Shown here: piece by piece, positions 1 to 8,394 of the stretch
How the letters are laid out: each line of letters opens with the position of its first letter
How positions within the stretch are numbered: position 1 is the first letter of the stretch
Assembly (NCBI GenBank): GCA_949296365.1
Contig: CASFPZ010000026.1
Coordinates: 1 to 34,954 of the forward strand
Direction: 5' to 3'
Source: an uncultured Akkermansia sp.
GTDB lineage: Bacteria > Verrucomicrobiota > Verrucomicrobiia > Verrucomicrobiales > Akkermansiaceae
Length of the DNA: 34,954 nt
Notes under the pieces: generated by a model
What the model was told of the DNA's origin: nothing
Seen by the model: the letters and a program-made list of their open reading frames with translations, nothing else
The model's database searches: none
Translations under genes and position numbers: made by a program

Positions 1-416
1 TGGGGTACATTATTGATTTTCATGATTCGTTGATTTCAAACGGATTGCAATAACCTTGCAGACACGCTCCAGAACGTGTTTTAACGGATTGTAAATACGT
101 TGAAAAAGAAAGCCCTTCCCAATGGGTAAAAATCTCAATAAATCATTGAGTATCAATAGTTAAGAATACGAATCAAAAAATTCCGGCATCGATTGAATTC
201 ACGGTTTCCAGATTCACTGGATCTCGTATTGCATACAAACATATAGAGACCAGAAGAGCGAATCTTCCAGGGCACAACTTTTATCTAAGAAATATCGTCA
301 ATTTCTACTTTAGAGCCCCAAAGAAGCACTCTAGACCGGATGAGTTGATCCTATTTCTAGAACAAGCAGAATCCTCAACAATGCGAGGCACGCCCCTACT
401 CATTCGGTAGCATCGA
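1..416. other. Intergenic region without a recognisable gene
   Basis: No convincing coding frame is visible here. It holds an imperfect direct repeat (about 39-54 and 83-98, both built on AACGGATTG followed by an A/T-rich tail). Between the copies is a short ACACG/CGTGT inverted repeat at 62-79. These could be a regulator site for a gene left of the window, but nothing in the sequence identifies one. Confidence 0.4.
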
Positions 417-1205
417 TTATTTCAGCAATTCTTGCTGGGAAAATCCAGTGAGGCGTTTCAGCGTTGCGATGAGATTGGCGAACGCGCAGCCCAACGCGAC
501 CATCAAGGGGGCGCCAATCACCAGGAAGCCCCACCAGGCAATACGCCCGACAGCCACATTGTAAGCGACCTGTTGTTCAGCAGGAGGCAATGTGACAACA
601 GGCGCCATCAGGACATAAGCTACCGCCATATTAGCCAACGAAGAGAAGAGGAAGGAGCCCGCCAGAATCCAGGTCATGCGCCTCATCAAACGAGCATACT
701 CATCCACCACGCCGCGTTCGCGGATCGATTGTTCAATAGCCACAACCCGAAACACTTCATCCGTATAGATCAACGACCTGATCAGTGGAGAGTCCGACCT
801 AGAAGACACCCAAACAGCAGCCGCCATCACCAATGGGACAGCCCCTTCTTTCACCGAGAACAACCACGGCGTGTAGCGGTGGATCTCACCCGTTGAAGAA
901 ACGACAACCAGGCTAATCACGCCAGTCAACAGTACGCCAGCCAAGCCCACCCCCGACATGAGATCGAATTTTCCCTGTTTCAGTCGGTTCCATACGCCAT
1001 ACACGATGGGGAATCCCAATGCAACGATCATCGCCCAGAGAGGGCCAATTTCCCAAAATTTCTGGCCTACGGCGCGATTTGCCATATCCACAGAGCCCTC
1101 GCTACAATGTTCCAGAATCAGGACAGGGATCACAATATTCATCAGAATACTCATCCAGGGAGACGAGCGACGCGGTCGGGCAGTTTGAGATCCGTTTTGT
1201 TCCAT
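417..1205 (-). CDS. VC0807-like multi-pass membrane protein
   Basis: A 262-residue integral membrane protein of unknown role. The N-terminus is polar, then hydrophobic spans are visible at about residues 19-33, 54-70, 83-101, 120-132, 178-198 and 223-245. The pattern of an acidic cytosolic loop (DEVFRVVAIEQSIRERG) before the last two spans resembles the VC0807 family, which is found widely but has no assigned reaction. The start is the first ATG. A weak promoter (TTGATG, 18 bases, TAAAAA) ends 10 bases before it. It is divergent from the Nudix gene and shares no operon with it. I am confident that it is a gene, less so about the family. Confidence 0.85.
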   Translation of the reverse strand: MEQNGSQTARPRRSSPWMSILMNIVIPVLILEHCSEGSVDMANRAVGQKFWEIGPLWAMIVALGFPIVYGVWNRLKQGKFDLMSGVGLAGVLLTGVISLVVVSSTGEIHRYTPWLFSVKEGAVPLVMAAAVWVSSRSDSPLIRSLIYTDEVFRVVAIEQSIRERGVVDEYARLMRRMTWILAGSFLFSSLANMAVAYVLMAPVVTLPPAEQQVAYNVAVGRIAWWGFLVIGAPLMVALGCAFANLIATLKRLTGFSQQELLK

Positions 1206-1215
1206 TGGCAGGGGG

Positions 1216-1245
1216 TTTTTAGCACGCTTGTAGCGAGCGCATCAA
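1216..1245 (-). promoter_or_regulatory. Weak promoter for the VC0807-like gene
   Basis: On the minus strand TTGATG (1240-1245) is followed after 18 bases by TAAAAA (1216-1221), and the ATG comes 10 bases later. The boxes match the consensus only 4/6 each, but the distance to the ATG equals that seen at the two thioredoxin genes. Confidence 0.3.
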
Positions 1246-1339
1246 GCCTACCCCGTTTCATATCCGATCCGGAGGATTTATTCTTTACTTTGGCACAGCC
1301 AGTTGGGACTATGCCTTCCAGCAACCCCACGCACACAGT

Positions 1340-1888
1340 ATGCCAGCAGAGACCGACCCACTTCACGAAGCCAACGAGCCCATACAACCACAAACGCTTT
1401 TCCGAGGGAGATTCCTGAGTTTGATTCGAGAAGGGCGCTGGGAATATGCCGAGCGCGTCCATGCCCAAGGAGCCGTCATGATCGTTGCGGTAACGCCGGA
1501 GAACGAGCTCCTACTCGTCGAAGAATACCGCTATCCCCTGCACGCCCGCACCATCGGGCTACCCGCCGGCATCGCAGGAGACGACCACGAGGAGACCCTC
1601 AAAGAAGCCGCCTATCGCGAGCTCATTGAAGAAACCGGCTATCAACCCGCCACGTTGCGTTTGCTCTGCTCCGGGCCCTCATCCCCCGGATTGACGTCGG
1701 AAATCATTCATTTTTTCATGGCAGGAGCTCTCGTTCAAGTTTCCGAAGGCGGAGGAGTCGACAACGAAAACATCACCGTCCACCGAGCCCCCCTCGACAC
1801 CATCGATCAGTGGATCGAGGGCCAGCTCCGGCAAGGCCGCGTCATTGACCCCCGCGTCTATCTAGCGTTGCGTTTCCTGCACGCATGA
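1340..1888 (+). CDS. Nudix hydrolase, ADP-sugar pyrophosphatase-like
   Basis: A 182-residue Nudix protein, expected to split nucleoside diphosphate sugars such as ADP-ribose into AMP and sugar phosphate with a divalent metal in the cytosol. The Nudix helix is at residues 74-99, with the metal-binding REL-IEETGY core intact. The family signature needs a Gly six residues before the first Glu. Here that position is Ala and the PAG glycine lies two residues further away, so the loop is two residues longer than usual. The N-terminal strand ending in VMIVAVTPENELLLVEEYRYPL is typical of the ADP-ribose pyrophosphatase subgroup. No Shine-Dalgarno precedes the start. The substrate is inferred from subgroup resemblance only. 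Confidence 0.88.
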   Translation: MPAETDPLHEANEPIQPQTLFRGRFLSLIREGRWEYAERVHAQGAVMIVAVTPENELLLVEEYRYPLHARTIGLPAGIAGDDHEETLKEAAYRELIEETGYQPATLRLLCSGPSSPGLTSEIIHFFMAGALVQVSEGGGVDNENITVHRAPLDTIDQWIEGQLRQGRVIDPRVYLALRFLHA

Positions 1889-1903
1889 CCATGGGGGCGA
1901 GAC

Positions 1904-3481
1904 TCACGATTCGTCCGGCAGAGCGCCAGCCGAACCCAGAGGAAGCGCCAGGACGAACGCCGCCCCGGGCAAACGACTCTTTTCCAAGTACAAATCTCCC
2001 CCCAACGAACGAGCCAGCCCGCGCGACAGAGCCAGCCCAATACCCAGGCCCGGCTTACCGCCGTTTTCAGCCTCAGGCGTACGGCAAAACAGGTCGAAAA
2101 CCATCTTCCTGTTTTTCGGCGAAATGCCAGGGCCATTATCGCGGAAACGGATCATGAGGAACTTGCCCTCGATTTGCACCGTCATAGCAATGCGGGGGGA
2201 ATCGGTTTTTCCGTATTTAATCGCGTTGTTTGCCAAATTATCCATAATTTGTTCCACAGCAAGAGCATCAGTCTTCAACAGCCTGATTCTGGCAGAAGGA
2301 GCCAGCTTCCAGGAATAGTCGAAACCGGCGAGAGACAAGCGTTCCTCGAGACGATCAGCGATAGGTTCTATCAGTTCCTCCACCGTCACGAGGTCACGCA
2401 TGGGGCGACCTCCCTTTTTCTGAAGTCTGGCATAAGACAGGACATTTTCGATCATCAGTTCGAGCCGTTTGCACGACGACCTTATCGTCGCGTAATACTC
2501 GGGCAATTTTTGAGGGGGCACCATCCCGTTTTCCAGCATCTCGGCATGAAGGGAAATCGAAGTCAACGGAGTTCTCAACTCATGAGTCACCGACGAGACG
2601 AACTGGTTTCTCCGTTGATCGAGACGAGCCATCGCCAACACCCAAGCCACCAATCCAGCAGCCGCGGCAAGCAAGACCGACCAAACACCGGCCAGGGTCC
2701 AACCCAGGACAGACACATCCAGGTCTTCTCCAGCCAATTGTTGGCCCGGGGAAAAGACAAACGGGACCGACCTCAGCACCCATTTTTCGTTGGGATGTTC
2801 CAGTTCCACTCGGTTCAACGTTCCGTTAGGCAACATGTTCCAGGCGACATCCAGCAGGAATTTTTTGAGTTGTTCTGGGTGAAAGACAAGTCCCTCCAGC
2901 CCCGTGCCGTCAGCCATAGGGACAGGCCGGAGAGCCATCAGATCGCGGCCATGCCAAAAAGCACGGAAGGCACAGCCCTTACCGCCCCAATTGACCCCAG
3001 ACGCGCCAGGGTTTTTCGTTTTTGATTCTCGCAACCAACTCGCCAGCAATTCATTGCCGAAGTGGCTTTTGTTCACCGTTTCAGCCAGCCACAGAGGATC
3101 CGACTCAGGGGAAAACATTCGGCCAGAGGGGAACACAACCAAATACCCGCGAACAAACGGAGGTTTTTCCTGAGCCAATGCCGTCAACACCATATTCGAC
3201 AAGGCCATTTCATCTCGACGGGGTTTCAGGCCTTCATTCCACGAAACCGCTTCATGTAAAGCAGCCCACCGCGTTTGTTCTTCCGCTAAAAACGACTCCA
3301 TTCGGGCATCCATCGCCTGGGCCGCAACAGAAGCCTTCTCCTCAAGATTCGCCTGGTATTCATCGAGAATACGCAGGTATTCCACATGGATCAGCAGCCA
3401 AGACAACCAACCCAATGCCCCAAACACACCAGCCAGGCAAAGGATCAGCACGCCAAACCGCGTTTTTTCCGATTTTCCCAT
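1904..3481 (-). CDS. Sensor histidine kinase of a two-component pair
   Basis: A 525-residue membrane histidine kinase. A first transmembrane span lies at about residues 9-33, a periplasmic sensing region of about 220 residues follows, and a second span is at about 257-285. The HisKA helix then carries the phospho-acceptor His300 in THELRTPL. The ATPase domain shows the N box (NLANNAIKYG), the G1 box (DNGPGIS) and the G2 box (GLGIGLALS). The periplasmic part matches no sensor fold I recognise, so the signal is unknown. The gene starts 14 bases after the regulator gene's stop and is surely co-transcribed with it. It would autophosphorylate and pass phosphate to the regulator encoded at 3496-4182. 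Confidence 0.95.
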   Translation of the reverse strand: MGKSEKTRFGVLILCLAGVFGALGWLSWLLIHVEYLRILDEYQANLEEKASVAAQAMDARMESFLAEEQTRWAALHEAVSWNEGLKPRRDEMALSNMVLTALAQEKPPFVRGYLVVFPSGRMFSPESDPLWLAETVNKSHFGNELLASWLRESKTKNPGASGVNWGGKGCAFRAFWHGRDLMALRPVPMADGTGLEGLVFHPEQLKKFLLDVAWNMLPNGTLNRVELEHPNEKWVLRSVPFVFSPGQQLAGEDLDVSVLGWTLAGVWSVLLAAAAGLVAWVLAMARLDQRRNQFVSSVTHELRTPLTSISLHAEMLENGMVPPQKLPEYYATIRSSCKRLELMIENVLSYARLQKKGGRPMRDLVTVEELIEPIADRLEERLSLAGFDYSWKLAPSARIRLLKTDALAVEQIMDNLANNAIKYGKTDSPRIAMTVQIEGKFLMIRFRDNGPGISPKNRKMVFDLFCRTPEAENGGKPGLGIGLALSRGLARSLGGDLYLEKSRLPGAAFVLALPLGSAGALPDES

Positions 3482-3495
3482 GGGCTACAAACAGA

Positions 3496-4182
3496 TCAAC
3501 ATTGCCAACGGTAGCCCTGCCCGCGCACCGTTTCCAAACAAGAAGCCATGTCACCCAGCTTGTTCCTCAACCGGGTCATCGTCATCTCGACAGTTTTGGT
3601 TTCGACCAACCTCGGATCCATATCCCACACGCGCCGCAACAACTCATCGCGCGACACCAAGCGACCTTCGTGCGCCCCAAGATAGGTCAACACCTTGAAT
3701 TCGCGGTTCGTCAACCCAACCTGGAGGCCATCCTCAAAGGCAATGCACTGACGATCGTACATTAATACGCCACGCGGCAATTTCATTTGTCGAACAGAAC
3801 GCGGCCGCTCAGGAGAACGGCGCAGCACCGCCTCGATTCTGGCCAACAGTTCTTTGATACTGAATGGTTTCACCACATAGTCATCCGCGCCAGACCTAAG
3901 GCCGCGCACACGGTCGTCTTCATCGCTCCGCGCCGTCGCCATGATCACAGGCACGCCAGGACATTCTTTAGAGATCAGCGACAACAGTTCAAAACCATCG
4001 ATTCCGGGCAAGCCAACATCCAGCAATGCTAAATCAAAAACTTTTTCTTGGACAAACCTGTAGGCCTGTTGACCATCGCAGCAAGAAATGACTTCATATC
4101 CGCACATTGTTAACGCATCCGACACAGCGCAGCGGATCGGCTCATCGTCTTCAGCCCATAAAATTCGACACGGATAGTTCAT
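3496..4182 (-). CDS. OmpR/PhoB-family response regulator
   Basis: A 228-residue regulator with an N-terminal receiver domain and a C-terminal winged-helix DNA-binding domain. The receiver has the acidic pair in AEDDE, the phospho-acceptor Asp55 in LLDVGLPG, the switch Thr in ATAR and the Lys in VVKPF. The C-terminal domain ends in the usual VRGQGYRW motif. I chose the ATG at 4182 because the receiver fold begins at once with NYPCRILWAEDD; the 16 codons upstream add nothing conserved. The gene is first in a two-gene operon with the histidine kinase and diverges from purD. Its target genes cannot be read from the sequence. Confidence 0.95.
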   Translation of the reverse strand: MNYPCRILWAEDDEPIRCAVSDALTMCGYEVISCCDGQQAYRFVQEKVFDLALLDVGLPGIDGFELLSLISKECPGVPVIMATARSDEDDRVRGLRSGADDYVVKPFSIKELLARIEAVLRRSPERPRSVRQMKLPRGVLMYDRQCIAFEDGLQVGLTNREFKVLTYLGAHEGRLVSRDELLRRVWDMDPRLVETKTVEMTMTRLRNKLGDMASCLETVRGQGYRWQC

Positions 4183-4254
4183 GGAACTATGCAACATGGT
4201 TGACCCAATTTTGAAAAGACAAAAATTCATCCATACCCTTAAAACAGTCGAAGC

Positions 4255-4282
4255 TTGCGAAAAATTCAGATCGGAGTATCAT
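4255..4282 (+). promoter_or_regulatory. Predicted purD promoter with almost no leader
   Basis: TTGCGA (4255-4260), a 16-base spacer and TATCAT (4277-4282, 5/6 match to the -10 consensus) end only 6 bases before the purD ATG. A start about 7 bases after the -10 would fall on the A of the ATG. Confidence 0.5.
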
Positions 4283-4288
4283 TTCCCT

Positions 4289-5548
4289 ATGAAAATCGTT
4301 GTCGTTGGAAAAGGCGGTCGAGAACACGCTCTCGTTAAGGCTTTAGCAGATTCCCCATCAGCCCCTGAACTCTTTTGTTTTCCAGGGAGCGACGCCATCA
4401 ACCGAATCGCCAGCCCCATACCAGTCCAGAATATGGACGATTTGATTAACTGGATGAAAGCCAACGCCATCGACCTCTGCATAGCCGGCGAAGAAAGCTA
4501 TCTCGTCAAAGGAGATGGGCTCGCCAATTGTTGCCAACAGGCAGGCATCCCTTGCTGGGGCCCCGTCAAAGAAAGCGCCCAGCTCGAAGCCAGCAAGGAA
4601 TTTGCTAAAAATTTCCTCACACGCCACCATATTCCCACCGGGAAAGCCCAAACCGCCCAGAATTTGGAAGAGGCCCGAGCCCTCATCGGCGGGATCTACC
4701 CAACAGTTTTGAAATTTGACGGTCTTGCAGCGGGCAAAGGCGTCGCCGTCTGCCCCGATGAAGCCACAGCCGAAGCCTTTCTCAAGGAAGTATTTATCGA
4801 TCAACGTTTTGGCGCAGGCAGGCTTTTAGTGGAAGAATTTCTCACGGGTCCTGAAGTTTCAATTTTCGCCGCCATTTCTGACAACAATTACCTCATTCTC
4901 TGCCCGTCTCGGGACTACAAACGCCTCCAGGACGGCGACCAAGGGCCCAACACCGGCGGCATGGGGGCCGTCGCCTCTCGAGCACTCATCCCCCAAGAAA
5001 CCCTGACGCGCATCGAGCAAGAAATTGTTCGTCCCACGTTCCTCGGGTTGAAAGAAGACGGGCTTTCCTACCGAGGGTTTCTGTATTTTGGTCTCATGTT
5101 AACGCCAGACGGGCCCAAAGTCATTGAGTACAACTGCCGGTTTGGCGATCCAGAATGCCAAGCCGTCATGCCCCTCCTCCGCGGGGATCTGGCAACCTTC
5201 TGCCACCGGGGCGCCCAAGGGGAGCTCGACAGCTCGCTCATCACCTTTGCCGAAGGATGGAGCGTCTGTTGCGTACTAGCTTCCGCAGGTTACCCAGCCT
5301 CGTCGCACTCGGGAGACGTCATCCATGGGCTCGATACCCTCCAACAAGGGTACGTCTACCACGCAGGCACGAAATGGGATCCCGAGCGCCAGTGTTACCT
5401 CACCAACGGCGGACGCGTCCTAGCCGTTTCCGTCCAGGCGCCCACCCTCGACGAAGCTCGCCGCCTCGCCCATCAGGAAGCCGCCCACATCACATTCGAC
5501 GGCGCCCAGCGCCGCACAGACATCGCATTTGCCACGTTCGAACGTTGA
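4289..5548 (+). CDS. purD: Phosphoribosylamine-glycine ligase
   Basis: A 419-residue GAR synthetase, catalysing the ATP-dependent joining of glycine to 5-phosphoribosylamine, the second step of de novo purine synthesis, in the cytosol. The N-domain has the GKGGREHAL motif, the ATP-grasp part has LKFDGLAAGKGV (about residues 137-150) and the GPNTGGMGAV loop, and EYNCRFGDPE supplies the late metal-binding acids. The length is normal. The open frame extends 36 codons upstream, but the family starts with MKIVVVGKGGREHA, which fixes the ATG at 4289. No Shine-Dalgarno is present. A -10-like TATCAT lies 6 bases upstream, so translation may be leaderless. The gene stands alone, divergent from the two-component operon. 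Confidence 0.97.
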   Translation: MKIVVVGKGGREHALVKALADSPSAPELFCFPGSDAINRIASPIPVQNMDDLINWMKANAIDLCIAGEESYLVKGDGLANCCQQAGIPCWGPVKESAQLEASKEFAKNFLTRHHIPTGKAQTAQNLEEARALIGGIYPTVLKFDGLAAGKGVAVCPDEATAEAFLKEVFIDQRFGAGRLLVEEFLTGPEVSIFAAISDNNYLILCPSRDYKRLQDGDQGPNTGGMGAVASRALIPQETLTRIEQEIVRPTFLGLKEDGLSYRGFLYFGLMLTPDGPKVIEYNCRFGDPECQAVMPLLRGDLATFCHRGAQGELDSSLITFAEGWSVCCVLASAGYPASSHSGDVIHGLDTLQQGYVYHAGTKWDPERQCYLTNGGRVLAVSVQAPTLDEARRLAHQEAAHITFDGAQRRTDIAFATFER

Positions 5549-5754
5549 ACTCTTAGAGTTGCAGACAAGCCCCCTAAGTATTCTGTTTCGAGACGGACAT
5601 TCGATGCATTTACCTTGTCGCGACAGCCTTTCCGTTCAATTGGGAGGAATTGAAACAGCCGACCACCGCATCTAGACTACCCGAGCGTAAGTTTCTTTCC
5701 GCGGCAATCGGCGAGAGAGGATATCAATCATTCATTTATAAAGTCTTGCCCAAT

Positions 5755-5783
5755 ACCGGCCACAGAGTCGCTCTATGGCCGGT
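5755..5783. terminator. Strong hairpin between convergent genes, no U tract
   Basis: ACCGGCCA (5755-5762) pairs with TGGCCGGT (5776-5783), and inside these AGAG pairs with CTCT around a TCG loop, separated by a C/A mismatch. It lies about 35 bases past the stop of the minus-strand thioredoxin gene and about 200 bases past purD. Neither strand has a T run after it, so a classical intrinsic terminator is not certain. The remaining spacer (5549-5754) holds no gene that I can support. Confidence 0.45.
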
Positions 5784-5818
5784 CGAAAACATCAAGGGAC
5801 AAAGGGGGCAGAAGGCTG

Positions 5819-6826
5819 TTATTTCTTATCTGTGGATTTAGAGGCGTCTTTGGGAGTTTCCTTAGACTGAGCCTTCTGTTTTTCCGCAGCTGCTTTCATT
5901 TTATTCAGGATATTTTCCACATCTTCATTTGAAACATTGGGAATTAATTGTTTCAACATATTGCGAGCCTCATCGATTTTATCTTCAAGAACCAGAAGTT
6001 GGACACGAGTTCCTGCCACAAGTCGTTTGATTTCAGGTTCCAAATCCTTGTGTTCCTTCTCAAATTCGTCCAATAGTTGGCTTATCTTCTTCGTATCAGT
6101 CATGTCGGAAACGCCCTGTAATTTTTTCATGAAGGCATCTCCTTGTTCTTGGATTTTCTTCTCTCTCGCCGCTTCAACTGCTTTTTGTTTAGCTAATTCT
6201 TCCTTTTGTTTCTTATAGCCGGAAATATCCTTCGTATCTAAGGCAAGGAGTTCTTTTTCAACGTCGCTGTAAAATTCCGTATTCGCAAATTGTTGTGGGG
6301 CAAGCTTCATCACCTCAGCCAACGCCATAATTTTTTCATCACCAGTAGCCTTTGCTGCTTTTTCACGCGCCTTTTTCAATGCTTCGCCCTTTTGTAGCGC
6401 CGTATCTAGCTCGCGCATCACCGATGCTTTGTCTCTACCGCCGACAAAACTCCAAACCGGCGTCCCCTTAGCATCAGCGAAAACTACAGTTGGGAACCCT
6501 TCAATTTGGTACGCAGTCGCCAACTTTTGATTCATTTTTTTCACCTCATCGCTTTGTTTCCTCTTTTGCGGATAATCTAATTCCAGGAGGACAAATTTTT
6601 CTTGAGCTTTTTTGATAAAATCCTCTTGGCTCATCACATTTTTTTTGAGAGCCATACAAGGCGGGCACCAGTCAGATCCAGTGAATTCGATCAGAATGCC
6701 TTTATTGGAAGCAGCCGCCTCCGCCTTGGCTTTTCCCATATCATCGAGGATCCATCCATCGGCAGCGAAGGCAGACACAACACACGCGACCGAAGCCGCC
6801 ATCATAGAAAGAAACAGTTTATTCAT
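5819..6826 (-). CDS. Secreted thioredoxin-like protein, CPPC (paralog 1)
   Basis: A 335-residue protein with a clear signal peptide (MNKLFLSMMAASVACVVSAFA, cleaved near residue 21) and therefore probably periplasmic. Residues 25-150 form a thioredoxin fold of the thioredoxin_7 type: EFTGSDWCPPCMALKKNV holds the active site, and the cis-Pro region is EGFPTVVFAD. The rest is a charged helical region without a recognised domain, ending in a Lys/Ser-rich tail. It is a tandem paralog of the next upstream gene and shares its signal peptide start, its active-site context and its promoter spacing. It likely reduces or isomerises disulfides in exported proteins; the partner is unknown. A GAGG motif upstream could serve as a ribosome site. 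Confidence 0.9.
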   Translation of the reverse strand: MNKLFLSMMAASVACVVSAFAADGWILDDMGKAKAEAAASNKGILIEFTGSDWCPPCMALKKNVMSQEDFIKKAQEKFVLLELDYPQKRKQSDEVKKMNQKLATAYQIEGFPTVVFADAKGTPVWSFVGGRDKASVMRELDTALQKGEALKKAREKAAKATGDEKIMALAEVMKLAPQQFANTEFYSDVEKELLALDTKDISGYKKQKEELAKQKAVEAAREKKIQEQGDAFMKKLQGVSDMTDTKKISQLLDEFEKEHKDLEPEIKRLVAGTRVQLLVLEDKIDEARNMLKQLIPNVSNEDVENILNKMKAAAEKQKAQSKETPKDASKSTDKK

Positions 6827-6836
6827 AGCTTTTCAG

Positions 6837-6865
6837 CCTCTACCCGATTTCCCCGGACAAGTCAA
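6837..6865 (-). promoter_or_regulatory. Promoter of thioredoxin paralog 1
   Basis: TTGACT (6860-6865), exactly 17 bases, then TAGAGG (6837-6842), with the ATG 10 bases further on. The same boxes and distances occur before paralog 2. The gap between the two genes therefore carries its own promoter. Confidence 0.55.
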
Positions 6866-6925
6866 TCTAGCTCTACTGAAAAGGCGTCATGGCGCGTGTG
6901 TCCTGAACTTATTTGAGATTGATGA

Positions 6926-7897
6926 TTATGGTTGAGTTGGTTGAGTGGCTAGAGATTTTCCTTTTTTAGCGTCCAGAATCTGGGATTTATTAGCTTTGAC
7001 AAATGATGCCAGGCGTTCCATTTGGCGACCGATCAGCGATTCTGGGGCCAACTGGACCCCATCTTCCAACATTTTGAGCCCCTCGTCGATTTGGCCTTCA
7101 GACAACAGAATTTGAGCGCGGCAAGAAACAATTCTCTGTTTTACCTCAGGTTCCAAATTTTGATATTCTTGTTCGAACTTGTCCAGCAAGTCTCGGATGG
7201 CTTGTTTATTGTTCAGAGAATCTTTGAGGGAATCAAATTTTTCATCCAGAGCTTTCGACTGAAGTTCGGCCCTTTCCTTTGCTCGCAAGCCCGAAAGGTC
7301 GGTGGTATCGATCGCAACAAGCTCATCGTTCAAGTCGCAATACAGGTCGGAATCGACGTACCTAGGGGGAGCCAATTTTTTCATTTCAAGCAAAGCCATG
7401 ATCTTTTCCTTACCAGTTGCATGGGCAGCTTTTTCGCGGGCCTTATTCATCAACTCCTTATTTGCCAGGGCTTTTTCCATCTCTTCATAAACAGCCTCCT
7501 TGTTTCGGCTGCCAGAAAACACGCCAAACGGGACCCCCGATGCATCAGCAAAAACTATAGTCGGCACATTGTCTATGCCGTAGGCAGTAAACAATTCCTG
7601 ATTTCTTTTTTTTACAGCCGCCACCTGCTGTCTTTTTTTAGGCCAGTCTAACACCAACAGCACAAAATTCTGTTGTGCCTTTTCAATAAAATCATTGTGC
7701 TTCAAGACATTCTTTTCAAACGCCATGCAAGGCGGACACCAATCCGAGCCAGCAAACTCGATCAGCAAACTCCTGTTCGTCTCGGCTGCCACTTTCTTTG
7801 CTTGTTCCATATCGTCAAGAATCCATGCATCAGCAGCATATGCTGGCACGATACAGGCAGCAGCAACCGTCATCATGGAAAGAAACAGCTTATTCAT
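6926..7897 (-). CDS. Secreted thioredoxin-like protein, CPPC (paralog 2)
   Basis: A 323-residue exported thioredoxin-fold protein. The start is the ATG at 7897 because it opens the signal peptide (MNKLFLSMMTVAAACIVPAYA), matching paralog 1; the frame runs 13 codons further upstream without a signal-like start. The active site is DWCPPCMAFEKNV and the cis-Pro segment is DNVPTIVFAD. The C-terminal half is helical and rich in Lys and Glu, with a TPR-like ending (ILLSEGQIDEGLKMLEDGVQLAP). It is closely similar to paralog 1 over the signal peptide and thioredoxin part and more divergent afterwards, as expected from an old tandem duplication. The role is inferred as periplasmic thiol chemistry. Confidence 0.9.
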   Translation of the reverse strand: MNKLFLSMMTVAAACIVPAYAADAWILDDMEQAKKVAAETNRSLLIEFAGSDWCPPCMAFEKNVLKHNDFIEKAQQNFVLLVLDWPKKRQQVAAVKKRNQELFTAYGIDNVPTIVFADASGVPFGVFSGSRNKEAVYEEMEKALANKELMNKAREKAAHATGKEKIMALLEMKKLAPPRYVDSDLYCDLNDELVAIDTTDLSGLRAKERAELQSKALDEKFDSLKDSLNNKQAIRDLLDKFEQEYQNLEPEVKQRIVSCRAQILLSEGQIDEGLKMLEDGVQLAPESLIGRQMERLASFVKANKSQILDAKKGKSLATQPTQP

Positions 7898-7907
7898 AGC
7901 ATCTCTT

Positions 7908-7936
7908 CTTCTAACAAAAAACCAAGTATGAGTCAA
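7908..7936 (-). promoter_or_regulatory. Promoter of thioredoxin paralog 2
   Basis: TTGACT (7931-7936), a 17-base spacer and TAGAAG (7908-7913), then 10 bases to the ATG. The geometry is identical to paralog 1, while the spacer sequence is quite different. Confidence 0.55.
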
Positions 7937-8251
7937 TCAGTCATTCCAAAAAATTATTAAGAATTCTTCATGCTTACACCCATCTTACCTTCTTTAGCAC
8001 GTTTAATATTCCCTTTTCATATGGGAAGATATGCCAGCAATTAAAAAAACAAACGTTTAATAAATTATATTATTACTATTTATCTTATTTTTTGTTTTCA
8101 TGAAGATTGTCTAGCGGAGAGACATCCCCCGTCTAGGGTTAAGAATTTTGAGGGGATATTATTAGAAGAGCATTTGGTTAGACATTGGGCAATCATTTTA
8201 GGCATTTTTTAAGAGAGCAACGTTTCGTGTTTTACTGTCTAAGCCAGCGCC

Positions 8252-8279
8252 TTGACAAAAGGGGTTACAGCGCTAGCAT
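8252..8279 (+). promoter_or_regulatory. Promoter of the metal-uptake operon
   Basis: A perfect TTGACA (8252-8257), 16 bases and TAGCAT (8274-8279, 4/6). The start would fall near 8286, giving a leader of about 110 bases. The rest of the gap (7937-8251) is A/T-rich, especially 8040-8100, and holds no gene that I can support. Confidence 0.55.
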
Positions 8280-8285
8280 TTAACG

Positions 8286-8394
8286 AGAGCCTGGGGGCAG
8301 TTAACTTCAGAGAGAAGCAAGAAGCTGAAAGATTGCCAGGGATCACCGTTTCTATTTTTTCAACCGTCCATCCTGCATCAAGGATTAAGTCAAC
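8286..8394 (+). promoter_or_regulatory. Structured 5' leader of the uptake operon
   Basis: Right after the predicted transcription start, CCTGG (8290-8294) plus GCA (8297-8299) pairs with TGC plus CCAGG (8334-8340) with a two-G bulge. Inside, CTTC can pair with GAAG, or CTTCAG with CTGAA, so two mutually exclusive inner hairpins are possible. The leader matches no riboswitch class that I can name; in particular I see no cobalamin box. A control role is inferred only from its position. Confidence 0.35.

Noticed and set aside
2174..3025. Plus-strand frame of 283 codons
   Set aside because: Antisense to the histidine kinase, rich in Arg/His/Ser/Gln without any motif; a shadow frame.
7022..7651. 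Plus-strand frame of 209 codons
   Set aside because: Antisense to thioredoxin paralog 2, whose signal peptide and CPPC motif prove the other strand.
7937..8394. Cobalamin riboswitch upstream of a BtuFCD-like operon
   Set aside because: I looked for the conserved B12 box and the usual flanking stems and found none; the leader is also too short for the standard class.
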